64,000 nucleotides of DNA from Mycobacterium triplex (lineage in GTDB: Bacteria > Actinomycetota > Actinomycetes > Mycobacteriales > Mycobacteriaceae), in contig NZ_HG964446.1 in NCBI RefSeq assembly GCF_000689255.1, positions 4,197,250-4,261,249 on the forward strand, read 5' to 3'. This document shows positions 27,815 to 37,453 of this stretch, piece by piece. A program made the translations under genes and the position numbers. Numbering within the stretch: the first letter of the stretch is position 1; every line of letters starts with the position of its first letter. Under the pieces are notes generated by a model. That model was not told the origin of the DNA. It was given only the letters and a program-made list of their open reading frames with translations, and made no database searches.

Positions 27815-30800
27815 GACGTGCCGTCGCGCGACGACGACCACAGCTGCGACACGGCAGCCAGATCGTCCGCCGACAGTCCGGACGCGGCCATCGGCTCGAA
27901 ACGGGTGTCGGCCGGCACGGCGGCCGGATCGGCGTCGACCTGGCCGTCACCCAACGCGTCCAGGGCGGCGGCCAATTGCGCAGGCGTCGGATGCTCGAAC
28001 ACCATGCGCGGGCTGACCGGCAGGCCGGCGGCGCGCGCCCGCGCCGACAGCTGCACCGACAGGATGCTGTCACCGCCGAGGGCGAAGAAGTCGTCGAAGC
28101 GCCCGACTTCCGGCGTCGACAGCAGTTCGGCGAAGACCGTGGCCAGCGCGCGCTCGGTCTCGGTGCGCGCCGGTTCGGCCTGGGCGGTGGTGCTGACCGA
28201 TGGCTGCGGCAGGCCGGGGCGGTTCAGCTTGCCCGACTCGGTCTTGGGTAGGGCGTCGAGTACGGTCAACGACGACGGCATCATGTATGCCGGCAGCGTC
28301 GTGGCAACCGCGGCGCGCACCGCACTCGCGAACGCCGCCTTCTCCGCGTCGTCGACGATCGGCCGTTGCGGCACAACGTATCCGGCCAGGGACAGACCGC
28401 CGCGCACCTCCCAGGTGCGGGCGGCCGCGGCGGCCACCCCGTCGGCCGCCGTCAGCGCGGCCTCCAGCTCGCCCAACTCGACCCGGAAGCCCCGCACGTT
28501 GACCTGGTGGTCGATGCGGCCGGCGAATTCGAGCTGGCCGTCCTGCGTCCACCGAGCCAGATCTCCGCTGCGGTACAGGCGCGACCCGGGTTGCAGGGCA
28601 TACGGATTGGCGACAAACCGCGTTGCGGTCAGGCCCGAGCGCTTCCAGTAACCCCGGGCCAACTGGTCGCCGGCGTAGTACAGTTCGCCGACCACACCGA
28701 CCGGCACGGGGCGCAGGCGGTCATCGAGCAGGTAGGCCTCGGCACCGGCTACCGGCTTGCCCACCAACGGATTCGGCAGACCAAGCCGCCCGCGGGAGAC
28801 CGCACCGGAGGTCTCGGTGGAGCCGATATTGTTCAGCAACTCGATGTCGGCGTTGTCGGCGCACGCGGCCACCAGCCGCTCGAGCAGCGACGTGCTCACC
28901 GGCTCGCCACCGCAGACCAGCCGGGACAGCGATCGCACCACATCGGGCCGGGTGTCGACGAGCGCGGAGACCAGGCTGGGCACCGCGGTCACCTGCGCCA
29001 CCGAATGCCGGTCCATCAGCGCCGCCAGCGCTTCGGCGTCCCGGTGCTCGGCGTCGTCGGCGAGGATCATCGTGGCCCCAGCCGCCAACCCGGCCAGCAT
29101 TTCCATTCCGCCCTCGAGGAAGGTGATGGAGGCCTGCGCCAGGCGAATGTCGTTGGCGCACGGCGGGTAATGCCGCAGCTGCCAATCCAGCCGGGCCGAC
29201 ATCGACCGATGCGTGCCCACCGCGCCCTTCGGCTTGCCGGTGGACCCGGATGTGAACACCAAATACATCGGGTCGTCGGGATGGGGTGCGGTCGCCGGCG
29301 GGTCCACCGCGTCGCTGCTCTCCACCGCCGCACGCACCCGCGGGTCGTCCAGCGAAATCACCGTGACCCCGGACACTTCCGGTGTGCTGTCGGCGGCGTC
29401 GGCCGTCGCCAGCACCACCGGCGGCACGACGTCCTCGAGCATGAATTGCTTACGTGCCAGCGGATAACCGGGGTCGATCGGGAAATAGCCGGCGCCCGCC
29501 TTCATGATGGCCACCAGCGCCACCACCATGTCGATGCCGCGTCGTGTCGAGAGCCCGACGAGCGACCCCGGGGTCACCCCGTGTTCGGCCAGCAGTGCCG
29601 CCAGGTTGTCCGAACGGCGGTGCAGCGCCGGATAGTCGATCTGCTCGTCACCGCAGCGCACGGCGATCCGGTCGGCGCCCCAATTCCGGCTGGGGGCCAG
29701 CAATTCCGGAATGGTGCGCGCCCGGTCCTGTGGCGCGCGGGGACCGCGGCTCCACTCGGTCAGGATGCGGCGCTGTTCGTCGTCATCGATCACCGCGACA
29801 TCGCGCAGCGTCTGATCGACATTGTCGGCGAACTCGGTGATGATCCGGGCCAGCCAGCCGGCCACCCGTTCGATCGTCGACCGGCTGTACAGCTCGGTCC
29901 GGAAGATGACGTTGCAGTTGTATCCCGCGCCGTCAGTACCGTCGACGCCCAGGAAGTTGACGCTGAGGTCGGCATGCGCCATGTCGAAGATCGGATCCAG
30001 CGAGGTGCACACCGTGTCCGCGCCGTCGCGGCCGTCGTGCCCCGAATCGATGACCCGGGTGGCCGGCAGGTGTTCGCGCACGTGCACCACGACCTGGAAC
30101 AGCGGGTTGCGCGACAGCGAACGCACCGGGCTCACGCTGTCGACCACCCGGTCGAACGGCAGATCCTGGTGGGCGTAGGCGGCCAGCGCCGTTTCACGCG
30201 CCCGAGCCAGCAGTTCACGCAACGTCGGGTTACCGTCGAGGTTGTTGCGCAGCACCAGGATGTTGACGAAAAAGCCGATCAGCTGGTCCAATTCGGCTTC
30301 GGTACGTCCGGCAACCGGGGTGCCCAACGGAATGTCCACGCCCCCACCGGCCTTGTGCAGCACCACGGCGACGGCCGTTTGCAGCAGCATGAATTCGGTG
30401 ATGCCCAACTCGCGGCACAACTCGGCGAGCTTGCCGCGGGTGGCCGCGTCGATGCGAAAGTCGACGGATTCACCCGCGCCGCTGGGCACCGGCCGGCGGG
30501 CAAAGTCCGGCCGCAGTCCGGTGTCCTCCGGCATTCCGGCCAGCTGCCGGGTCCAGTACTCCCGTTGCTCGAGGGCGACAGCGGACTCCTGGCCATTGGA
30601 ATCGCCCAGGAACGCGCTCTGCCATGCCGCGTAATCGGCGTACTGCACGCGCAGCGGCGCCCAGGACGGAGCCTCGCCCGCCCGCCGGGCCCGGTACGCG
30701 GTGAGCACGTCGGAGAACAGCACGCCCGCCGACCAGTGGTCGGAGGCGATGTGGTGGACGACGAACGACATCACATAGTCGCCCGTGTCAATGCCGGTGC

Positions 30801-33800
30801 GCAGCAAAGCGATTCGGATCGGACGCTCAGCGTCGAGCTCGAAGCAGTGCTGGCGTTCGATGTCCAGCTGTTGGGTCAGCCAGGCTTCGCTGTCCTTGTC
30901 TGCACCGTCGAAGGCCGCGCGGCGGATCGGCAGATCACCGGCCGGGTTGACCACTTGATATGGCACGCCGTCGATTTCGACGTAGCTGGTGCGAAGGATT
31001 TCGTGGCGGTCGACGACGTCGCCGATGGCGGCGATCAACGCCTCGATGTCCCAAGGCCCGCTTAGTTTCGCGGCGAACGGAATGTTGTTGACCCAGCTGG
31101 GCCCGTCGAGGCGGTATGCGAACCAGCTGCGCAGCTGTGACGCCGACAGCGGCAGCGGTTCGTCGTGCGCGGTCGCGATCAGCTTGGGTCGCGACTCCAC
31201 GAGCGCGCCAGAACCCAGCTGGTCGACCCGCTCGGCCAGCCGGCCCACCGTCCCCAGCTCGAACACGTCGCGGATGCCGATCTCCACACCGCAATCCGAG
31301 CGGATCGCGGTGACCAGTTTGGTGGCCACCAGCGAGTGGCCACCCAAGTCGAAGAACGAATCGTCGACACCCACCCGGTCGTGGCCGAGCAGCGTGGAAA
31401 ACAGTGCGGCGATGCGACGTTCGGTCGCAGTCGCCGGATCGCGGTATTCGGCGCCGGCCGCGATCTCCGGTTGCGGCAGGGCGGCGCGGTCGATCTTCTG
31501 GTGCGTGGTCATCGGGATCTCGTCGAGCACCACGTAGCCGGCCGGGGTCATGTAGTCCGGCAGCGCCGCGGCGACCCGGGCCCGGATCCGTTCGACGTCA
31601 ACGGATTCGGTGTCACAGTGCGGGGCCGGGGTCACGTAGCCGACCAGGCTCTTGCCCAGCCGGGGCAGGTCGACGGCCAGCACGACGGCCTGTCCGACGC
31701 TGGGGTCGACCGAGATGGCGGCGGCGATTTCGCCGAGCTCGATGCGGAAGCCGCGGATCTTCACCTGCTCGTCGGCGCGGCCGACGAATTCGATGTCTCC
31801 GTCGGCGTTGCGCCGGGCAAGGTCGCCCGAGCGGTACATCCGCCCGCCGGGAGTGAACGGGTCGGCGACGAAGCGTTCCGCCGTCAGCCCCGGCCGCCGG
31901 TGGTATCCCTGCGCGACATGTGTTCCGGCGATGTAGATCTCGCCGATCACGCCGACCGGTACCGGCTGCAGCGCATCGTCGAGCAGATACACCTGCGTAT
32001 TGATCTTGGGCCGGCCGATCGGGACGATGCGGGTGCCTTGGGTGCCCTGCACCGGGTAACTGGTGCAGTTGACCACGGTTTCGGTCGGTCCGTAGAAGTT
32101 GTACAGCAGCGCGTCGAAGGTGGCGTGGAACTTGTCGGCGACCTCCCCGGGCAGTGCCTCCCCGCCGATCGGCACCCGGCGCAGCGTGCGCCACTGGTTG
32201 ACGCCGGGCAGCGATAGGAAGAGCCCCAGCAGCGACGGCACGAAGTGCATCGAGGTGATGCCTTCGCGGCTGAGCAGATCGGTCAAATAGCCGATGTCGC
32301 GCAGTCCGTCGGGCCGCGGGATGACCAGCCGGGCGCCCATGATCAGCGTGCCGAAGATTTCGCCCATCGACACGTCGAAGCTGGGCGAGGCGACCTGAAG
32401 CAGCGATTCCGTCGCGTCGACCTGGTATTCGTCGCCGAACCAGACGAAGTATTCGGCGATCGGCGCGTGCGGTACCGGAACACCCTTGGGCAGCCCGGTC
32501 GAACCCGACGTGTAGATCAGGTAGGCGGTGTTGTACGGGCTCAGCGGGCGAATCAACTCCGGTGCGGTGACCGGGTAGTTCGACAAGCCGGTAATTGATT
32601 CGCGCAGAACCAGTTTGGCGTCCGCATCACCAAGGATGAACGAGATTCGATCCTTGGGGTAGGTGGGGTCCACGGGCATGTACACCGCGCCCGCCTTGAG
32701 GATGCCCAGCGCTGTGATGACGAGTTCGGGCGACTTGTCCAGCAGCAGTGCGACCCGGTCCTCGGTGCCGATACCTTGCTCGACGAGCCAGTGCGCCACC
32801 CGGTTCGACTCTTCGTCGATCTCCCGGTAGGTGTAGTTGCGGCCCTCGTAGCCGACGGCCACGGCATCGGGCGAGGACGCCGCGCGCCGACTGACCAGCT
32901 CGGGCAACGTTGCCGCCGGCGTGATGAACTCTTCGCCGGTCGACATTTGGCGCAGCCACTCGGCGTCTTCGCTATCCATCAGCGCGCACGCCGACAGCGT
33001 CGAGTCGGGGTTGCTCAACGCGCTGTCCAGCAATACCGCGTAGTGCCGCAGCAGCTGCTCCACCAGCGGACGATCCAGCACCTCGACCAGATACTCGGCC
33101 TCGACCAATCCGCCGCCGTCGGCCGTGCGCTCCAGCTCCACCATGAAATTCAGTGGCAGCTGGTTGAAGTGGCCGCGCAGCTCGGCACGCGCGCACCGCA
33201 CGCCCGGCGGGCAGAAGCCGGGGCCATCGGCGTCGCGCTGTCCGAAGCTCACCCGGGTCATCCGGTCCGCACCGTGGCGGCGATCGGGATTTGATTCGCG
33301 CACCAGCCAATCCAGGTCGGCGCGTGAATGCGCGAAGGCGCCGACGGCGCTGTCGCGGGTTTGGGCCAGCAGTTCCCGGAATGTCTGGTGGGAGTGCGGT
33401 TGTAGCCGGATGACGACGGTGTTGCCGTAGTAGCCGATGGCGTTCTCGGTCCCGACGCCGCGATTGAGCACCGGGACCGCGACCAGAAAGTCGCTCGACT
33501 GGGTGTAGCGCTGGATCAGCGCGGCGAACGCGGACATCAACACCATGTAGGGCGTGGCCCCGGTTTCCCGCGCCAATGCCGCTACCCGATCGACAACGTC
33601 GGCCGACAGCCGTGTTGTCGCGCGCTGGGCACGCCAGGTGCTCGGCACCACCGAACCGTTGGCGCCCGGAAGTTCAAGTGGTTCGGGGAGATTCGTGATC
33701 AGCGGCCGCCAGTAGGCCGCGTCCTCGTCATGACTTGGGGCGTCGGCGAACGCCGGCTCGACCGCGGGCGCCGGCGCCGCCGGCGCGGCAGCGAATCCGT

Positions 33801-34395
33801 CCGGGTCGGTGTATGCGTGCGTCAGGTCGGCGAAGAACGGCGTCCATGATCCGTCGTCCCACGCAATGTGGTGGGCGGTGAACAGCAGGATCAGTTCGTC
33901 GGCGGACACACGCGCCACGGTGACCCGCAGCGGCGAATCCTTGGCCAGGTCGAAGGGGCGGCAGAAGTCGCGCTGCGCCAACACATCCAGCCGCAACCGC
34001 CGGGACTGCTCGGTCAGATCCGACAAGTCGTGCTCGGCCCACTCCGGCCGCAGATCCTCCCGGATCACCGGATACGGGAAGCCGTCGCTGTCGGTCTCGT
34101 AGGTCGTGTGCAGCACCGGATGCCGCGCGGCCACGGCGTTGACCGCGTCGCCGAGCCGTGCCACGTCGACGGTGCCGGTAACGCGATACGACACGCAAAC
34201 GTTGAGTAGCGCGCTGTCAGGGTCGACCGACTGCACGAACCACATCCGGTGCTGACCACCGGACATGCGCGGCTGGTCGGCGACCGCCACCGGCCCCTCG
34301 GCCTCGGGCCGAGACAGGCCGCGTTCAGCGATCTTGCGGCGCAACAATTCCAGGCGCTTTTCGTCGAGCCGGGCGCTGGCATTGGTTTCAGTCAC
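27811..34395 (-). CDS. mbtE: Mycobactin NRPS MbtE, two-module form (C-A-T-C-A-T)
   Basis: This 2194-residue NRPS starts at a GTG at 34395, directly beside the mbtD stop. Domains: C1 about 45-470 (HHIAWDD), A1 about 490-985 (IYTSGSTGLPKG; FDVSMGE; NFYGPTET; QKIDR lysine), T1 about 990-1060 (LGGHS), C2 about 1080-1520 (HHIASDH), A2 about 1560-2060 (VFTSGSTGKPKG; GKLNR lysine) and T2 near 2110 (LGGDS). A2 has FLEGGME in place of the FDxS motif, losing the Asp that binds an alpha-amino group, and NNIGSTET in place of NxYGPTE. The protein is about 500 residues longer than the 1682 I recall for M. tuberculosis MbtE. One lysine is expected from MbtE, so the extra module is unexplained. Confidence 0.9.
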   Translation of the reverse strand: MTETNASARLDEKRLELLRRKIAERGLSRPEAEGPVAVADQPRMSGGQHRMWFVQSVDPDSALLNVCVSYRVTGTVDVARLGDAVNAVAARHPVLHTTYETDSDGFPYPVIREDLRPEWAEHDLSDLTEQSRRLRLDVLAQRDFCRPFDLAKDSPLRVTVARVSADELILLFTAHHIAWDDGSWTPFFADLTHAYTDPDGFAAAPAAPAPAVEPAFADAPSHDEDAAYWRPLITNLPEPLELPGANGSVVPSTWRAQRATTRLSADVVDRVAALARETGATPYMVLMSAFAALIQRYTQSSDFLVAVPVLNRGVGTENAIGYYGNTVVIRLQPHSHQTFRELLAQTRDSAVGAFAHSRADLDWLVRESNPDRRHGADRMTRVSFGQRDADGPGFCPPGVRCARAELRGHFNQLPLNFMVELERTADGGGLVEAEYLVEVLDRPLVEQLLRHYAVLLDSALSNPDSTLSACALMDSEDAEWLRQMSTGEEFITPAATLPELVSRRAASSPDAVAVGYEGRNYTYREIDEESNRVAHWLVEQGIGTEDRVALLLDKSPELVITALGILKAGAVYMPVDPTYPKDRISFILGDADAKLVLRESITGLSNYPVTAPELIRPLSPYNTAYLIYTSGSTGLPKGVPVPHAPIAEYFVWFGDEYQVDATESLLQVASPSFDVSMGEIFGTLIMGARLVIPRPDGLRDIGYLTDLLSREGITSMHFVPSLLGLFLSLPGVNQWRTLRRVPIGGEALPGEVADKFHATFDALLYNFYGPTETVVNCTSYPVQGTQGTRIVPIGRPKINTQVYLLDDALQPVPVGVIGEIYIAGTHVAQGYHRRPGLTAERFVADPFTPGGRMYRSGDLARRNADGDIEFVGRADEQVKIRGFRIELGEIAAAISVDPSVGQAVVLAVDLPRLGKSLVGYVTPAPHCDTESVDVERIRARVAAALPDYMTPAGYVVLDEIPMTTHQKIDRAALPQPEIAAGAEYRDPATATERRIAALFSTLLGHDRVGVDDSFFDLGGHSLVATKLVTAIRSDCGVEIGIRDVFELGTVGRLAERVDQLGSGALVESRPKLIATAHDEPLPLSASQLRSWFAYRLDGPSWVNNIPFAAKLSGPWDIEALIAAIGDVVDRHEILRTSYVEIDGVPYQVVNPAGDLPIRRAAFDGADKDSEAWLTQQLDIERQHCFELDAERPIRIALLRTGIDTGDYVMSFVVHHIASDHWSAGVLFSDVLTAYRARRAGEAPSWAPLRVQYADYAAWQSAFLGDSNGQESAVALEQREYWTRQLAGMPEDTGLRPDFARRPVPSGAGESVDFRIDAATRGKLAELCRELGITEFMLLQTAVAVVLHKAGGGVDIPLGTPVAGRTEAELDQLIGFFVNILVLRNNLDGNPTLRELLARARETALAAYAHQDLPFDRVVDSVSPVRSLSRNPLFQVVVHVREHLPATRVIDSGHDGRDGADTVCTSLDPIFDMAHADLSVNFLGVDGTDGAGYNCNVIFRTELYSRSTIERVAGWLARIITEFADNVDQTLRDVAVIDDDEQRRILTEWSRGPRAPQDRARTIPELLAPSRNWGADRIAVRCGDEQIDYPALHRRSDNLAALLAEHGVTPGSLVGLSTRRGIDMVVALVAIMKAGAGYFPIDPGYPLARKQFMLEDVVPPVVLATADAADSTPEVSGVTVISLDDPRVRAAVESSDAVDPPATAPHPDDPMYLVFTSGSTGKPKGAVGTHRSMSARLDWQLRHYPPCANDIRLAQASITFLEGGMEMLAGLAAGATMILADDAEHRDAEALAALMDRHSVAQVTAVPSLVSALVDTRPDVVRSLSRLVCGGEPVSTSLLERLVAACADNADIELLNNIGSTETSGAVSRGRLGLPNPLVGKPVAGAEAYLLDDRLRPVPVGVVGELYYAGDQLARGYWKRSGLTATRFVANPYALQPGSRLYRSGDLARWTQDGQLEFAGRIDHQVNVRGFRVELGELEAALTAADGVAAAAARTWEVRGGLSLAGYVVPQRPIVDDAEKAAFASAVRAAVATTLPAYMMPSSLTVLDALPKTESGKLNRPGLPQPSVSTTAQAEPARTETERALATVFAELLSTPEVGRFDDFFALGGDSILSVQLSARARAAGLPVSPRMVFEHPTPAQLAAALDALGDGQVDADPAAVPADTRFEPMAASGLSADDLAAVSQLWSSSRDGTS

Positions 34396-34396
34396 G

Positions 34397-37300
34397 CTAG
34401 GAGTCCAACCTTTCTAGCATCGCGAGCGTCGTGTGTTGCGCCCCGATCGGAGCGGCGCCGGCTTCCAACCTCGGCGCAGCCGTCGGCGCGCCGGTTGAGC
34501 CGGCGCCCAACGCATCGATCAATTCGTGCACGGTGATGCCGCCGAGCATGCGAGCGACCGGAACCGAGCTGCCCACCGTCCGGCGCAGCCGCTTGCGCAG
34601 ATCGAGCGCGAGCAGCGAGTCCACACCGAGGTCGATCAGAGAGGCGCTCGGGTCAATGGACGACGAATCGCCCAGGTGCAGTGTCGCGGCCAGCTCGGCA
34701 TGGACCACGTCGGCGAGCGGTTTCGCGGCGGAACCGTTGTCACGCTCGGAGCTGTCGCTGCCGCTCGAGCCGCTGAACGGCATTGGCATTCCCTGGCTTT
34801 CGAAGAAGACCGCGAGCCGGTCGAAGTCCGCGTCGAAAATCAGGGGGTCGCCGTCGTAACGGTACAGGCTGGCTGCTATCGCCGGTTCGGGGTCCATCGC
34901 TACCAGGCCGGACCGCTCGGTGCGGGTGATCTCGTTGGCCGTCACCACGCCGGCGGCCCGCCACAGTCCCCACCGGATGGACGTGCAGTCCCGGCCGCCG
35001 GCGCGCAACTGGGCAGCCAGCACGTCGAGCATCCGGTTGGACGCCGCGTATGCGGCGTGGTGGTGGCCGCCCCACGCGCCGAACACCGACGAGCAGGCCA
35101 GAATTCGGCAGTCGGGCCGCATCGGCCACACCTCGGCCAGTAACGCAAGTCCGCGGACCTTCGCGTCGCATACCTCGGCCACATCCGCACCGGTGAGGTC
35201 CTCGCGCACAACCGCTTTGGCGATGCCGGCGGTGTGGATCAGCAACGACGCGCCGGAGCCGGCGTATTCGAAGGCGACGGCCGACAGCGCGACACGGTCG
35301 GTGATGTCGCAGCGCGGGGCCCGGACCACCGCGTCGTGGTTTTCGGCCAGCCGCGCCAACGCGTCGGGGCCAACACCGTTGCGGCTCAACAGGGTGACGG
35401 TGCGTGCCCCGTGCTCGATGCAGTACCGCGCGTACTGCAGCCCGATGGCCCCGCTGCCCCCGGTGATCACCACGTTGTCCAGCGCGGCGGCGTCCAGCGG
35501 CCGGCTGGTCGCCGATTCGCGGCACTCCCGGAACGTCCGGACATAGCATCGAGGCGATTCGGTGCCCCGCACCGCGATCTCGGCGCCATCGCCGACCAGC
35601 GCTTCGACGACCGCCAGCGCGGTCGGCGCGTCGACTTCGCGGCTCGGCAGGTCTATATGCCCGAAGGTCTGGTCCGGAAACTCGAAACCGACGCTGCGAT
35701 GCATCGCGGCCAGCGCCGCCTGTGCCGGTGCGACATTCGGTTCATCCCGATCCACCTGTTCGGCGCCGACGGTGAGTAGCCAGACCGCCCGGCACCGCGG
35801 GCCGATCACCGCCGCGTAATCGGGTAGACCCGCATCCGACCGGCCGGCGATCTGCTCGACGGCGGCGAGCGCGTCCAACTGGTCGAGTTCCGGGGCGATC
35901 ACCACGACGATGTCCGCTTCGCTGAGCGGCACCGCCTGGCAACCGTCGTGGGCGGCCACGGCCTCGATCAGTCGCTGGGTCAATGCGCCCGCTGCCGCCT
36001 CGCCGAAAAATCCAATGGTGCAACCCGTTCCGTTCGTCGGTGCGCTCTCCTGTCGCCAGTCCTCGACGGCGACGGTAAGCGCCGGAACTGCCACCGCGTC
36101 GGCCAGCGGCTCCGGCGTCGCCCACAGATGCACCGCACGCATCGGCGCGTTCGGGAACCTCGGCAGCGGCGGCTGGATGCCCTCCGGGATGGCGTTGCCC
36201 CACGGGCTACCGGGGTCGGCGGTCACGACGGCGGCGATGTTCGCCGAGAGCGAGTCGGCGATGGATTTGTCCCGATGCCCCGACCCGACGATCACGGCCG
36301 AATCCTCGTCGACGATGTCGGCGAGCGGGTACAGCAGCGACGGGTGTGCGGACAGCTCGACAAAGGTGTCGACGCCGAGTTTCTGGGCGTGGCGCACGGC
36401 CCGGTCGAACCGCACCGTGCCACAGAGGTTCTCATACCAGTACTCGGAAAAGTCGATATCGCCGTCCACCTCGGTTCCGAAGGTGGAGCCGACGAATCGG
36501 GCCTCTCCACGCCGGAAGGCGGATTCGGGCATCAACTCGATCAGCGGGGTGCGCAACGGCCGTAGCGCGCTGGTGTGACCCGGATAGTCAACGGACAGTT
36601 GATGATTGAAGATGCCCCGCCGCCCGGCCAGTTGCACCACGGCGGCCACGGCGTCGTGGTCGCCGGACACCACCGTCGAGGACGGCCCGTTGACCGCCGA
36701 CACTTCCAGCCAGCCCGGCGCGTCGGCCAGCACGGACTCCGCCTCTTCGAGGCCGACCCCCAGCACCGCCATCGCGTACCGGCCGGTGAGGCGGTCGACG
36801 ACGGTCGCGCGCGCGCCGACCAGCGTGACCGCGTCCGGCAGCGTGATCGTCGCGGCCACGTATGCCGCCGCAACCTCGCCGAGGCTGTGCCCGATGGTGA
36901 CCCCGGGAACCACCCCGTAGTTTCGCCACGCCGCGGCCAGGCTGACCGCGTGCGTGAACTGTGCCCCCTGGATCTCGGTGCGCGACCAGTTCTGCTCCAC
37001 CTCGCCCACCAGATAGGGCAGCGGAGACGGCAATCCGGCGGCGACGAACGCCTGCCCGCACTCGTCCACGGACTTCCGGTAGGCCGGCAGGCGCCGGTAG
37101 GCGTCGGTCCCCATCGCCTGCCATTGATTGCCCTGGCCCGGGAACACGAACGCGATACGCGGCGCCGAGCTCTTCGACGACCAGCTGATCAGGGGGTGCT
37201 CTTCGTCACCGGCGAGCGCGGACAACCCGGCGACGAGCTCGGCCCGGTCGGCCGCGCGCACCACCGCGCGGTGACGTCGCACGCGGCGCAGCCTCAGCAG

Positions 37301-37453
37301 GGTCGACGCGACCGCGGCCGCCACATCCGGTGCGGCGCTGCCGCTGCGGTCCAGGTAGTCCAGGATGGCCGCCGCGTCTTGACGGATCAACTCTTTGTCG
37401 TGCGAGCTCAACAGCACCGGGACACGACCATCGGGCAACGCGTGATCGAGCAC
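34397..37453 (-). CDS. mbtD: Mycobactin polyketide synthase MbtD (AT-KR-ACP)
   Basis: This 1018-residue PKS protein starts at the GTG at 37453, overlapping the mbtC stop by one base (TAGTG). It has an acyltransferase (VFPGQGNQW, then active-site GHSLG near residue 180), a ketoreductase (VVITGGSGAIGLQYA, catalytic Ser/Tyr region SSVFGAWGGHHHAAYAASN) and a C-terminal acyl carrier (LGVDSLLALD). With the KS of MbtC it builds the beta-hydroxy acid unit of mycobactin. The size is close to the M. tuberculosis protein. No domain appears damaged. Confidence 0.93.
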   Translation of the reverse strand: MLDHALPDGRVPVLLSSHDKELIRQDAAAILDYLDRSGSAAPDVAAAVASTLLRLRRVRRHRAVVRAADRAELVAGLSALAGDEEHPLISWSSKSSAPRIAFVFPGQGNQWQAMGTDAYRRLPAYRKSVDECGQAFVAAGLPSPLPYLVGEVEQNWSRTEIQGAQFTHAVSLAAAWRNYGVVPGVTIGHSLGEVAAAYVAATITLPDAVTLVGARATVVDRLTGRYAMAVLGVGLEEAESVLADAPGWLEVSAVNGPSSTVVSGDHDAVAAVVQLAGRRGIFNHQLSVDYPGHTSALRPLRTPLIELMPESAFRRGEARFVGSTFGTEVDGDIDFSEYWYENLCGTVRFDRAVRHAQKLGVDTFVELSAHPSLLYPLADIVDEDSAVIVGSGHRDKSIADSLSANIAAVVTADPGSPWGNAIPEGIQPPLPRFPNAPMRAVHLWATPEPLADAVAVPALTVAVEDWRQESAPTNGTGCTIGFFGEAAAGALTQRLIEAVAAHDGCQAVPLSEADIVVVIAPELDQLDALAAVEQIAGRSDAGLPDYAAVIGPRCRAVWLLTVGAEQVDRDEPNVAPAQAALAAMHRSVGFEFPDQTFGHIDLPSREVDAPTALAVVEALVGDGAEIAVRGTESPRCYVRTFRECRESATSRPLDAAALDNVVITGGSGAIGLQYARYCIEHGARTVTLLSRNGVGPDALARLAENHDAVVRAPRCDITDRVALSAVAFEYAGSGASLLIHTAGIAKAVVREDLTGADVAEVCDAKVRGLALLAEVWPMRPDCRILACSSVFGAWGGHHHAAYAASNRMLDVLAAQLRAGGRDCTSIRWGLWRAAGVVTANEITRTERSGLVAMDPEPAIAASLYRYDGDPLIFDADFDRLAVFFESQGMPMPFSGSSGSDSSERDNGSAAKPLADVVHAELAATLHLGDSSSIDPSASLIDLGVDSLLALDLRKRLRRTVGSSVPVARMLGGITVHELIDALGAGSTGAPTAAPRLEAGAAPIGAQHTTLAMLERLDS

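Noticed and set aside
25358..28651. A 1097-codon open frame on the plus strand opposite mbtF/mbtE
   Set aside because: It is antisense to two well-supported NRPS genes, has low-complexity Arg/Gly/Pro-rich composition and no domain. High G+C keeps antisense frames open.
28366..31065. An 899-codon plus-strand frame opposite mbtE
   Set aside because: Same reason: antisense to conserved NRPS domains, composition typical of a shadow frame.
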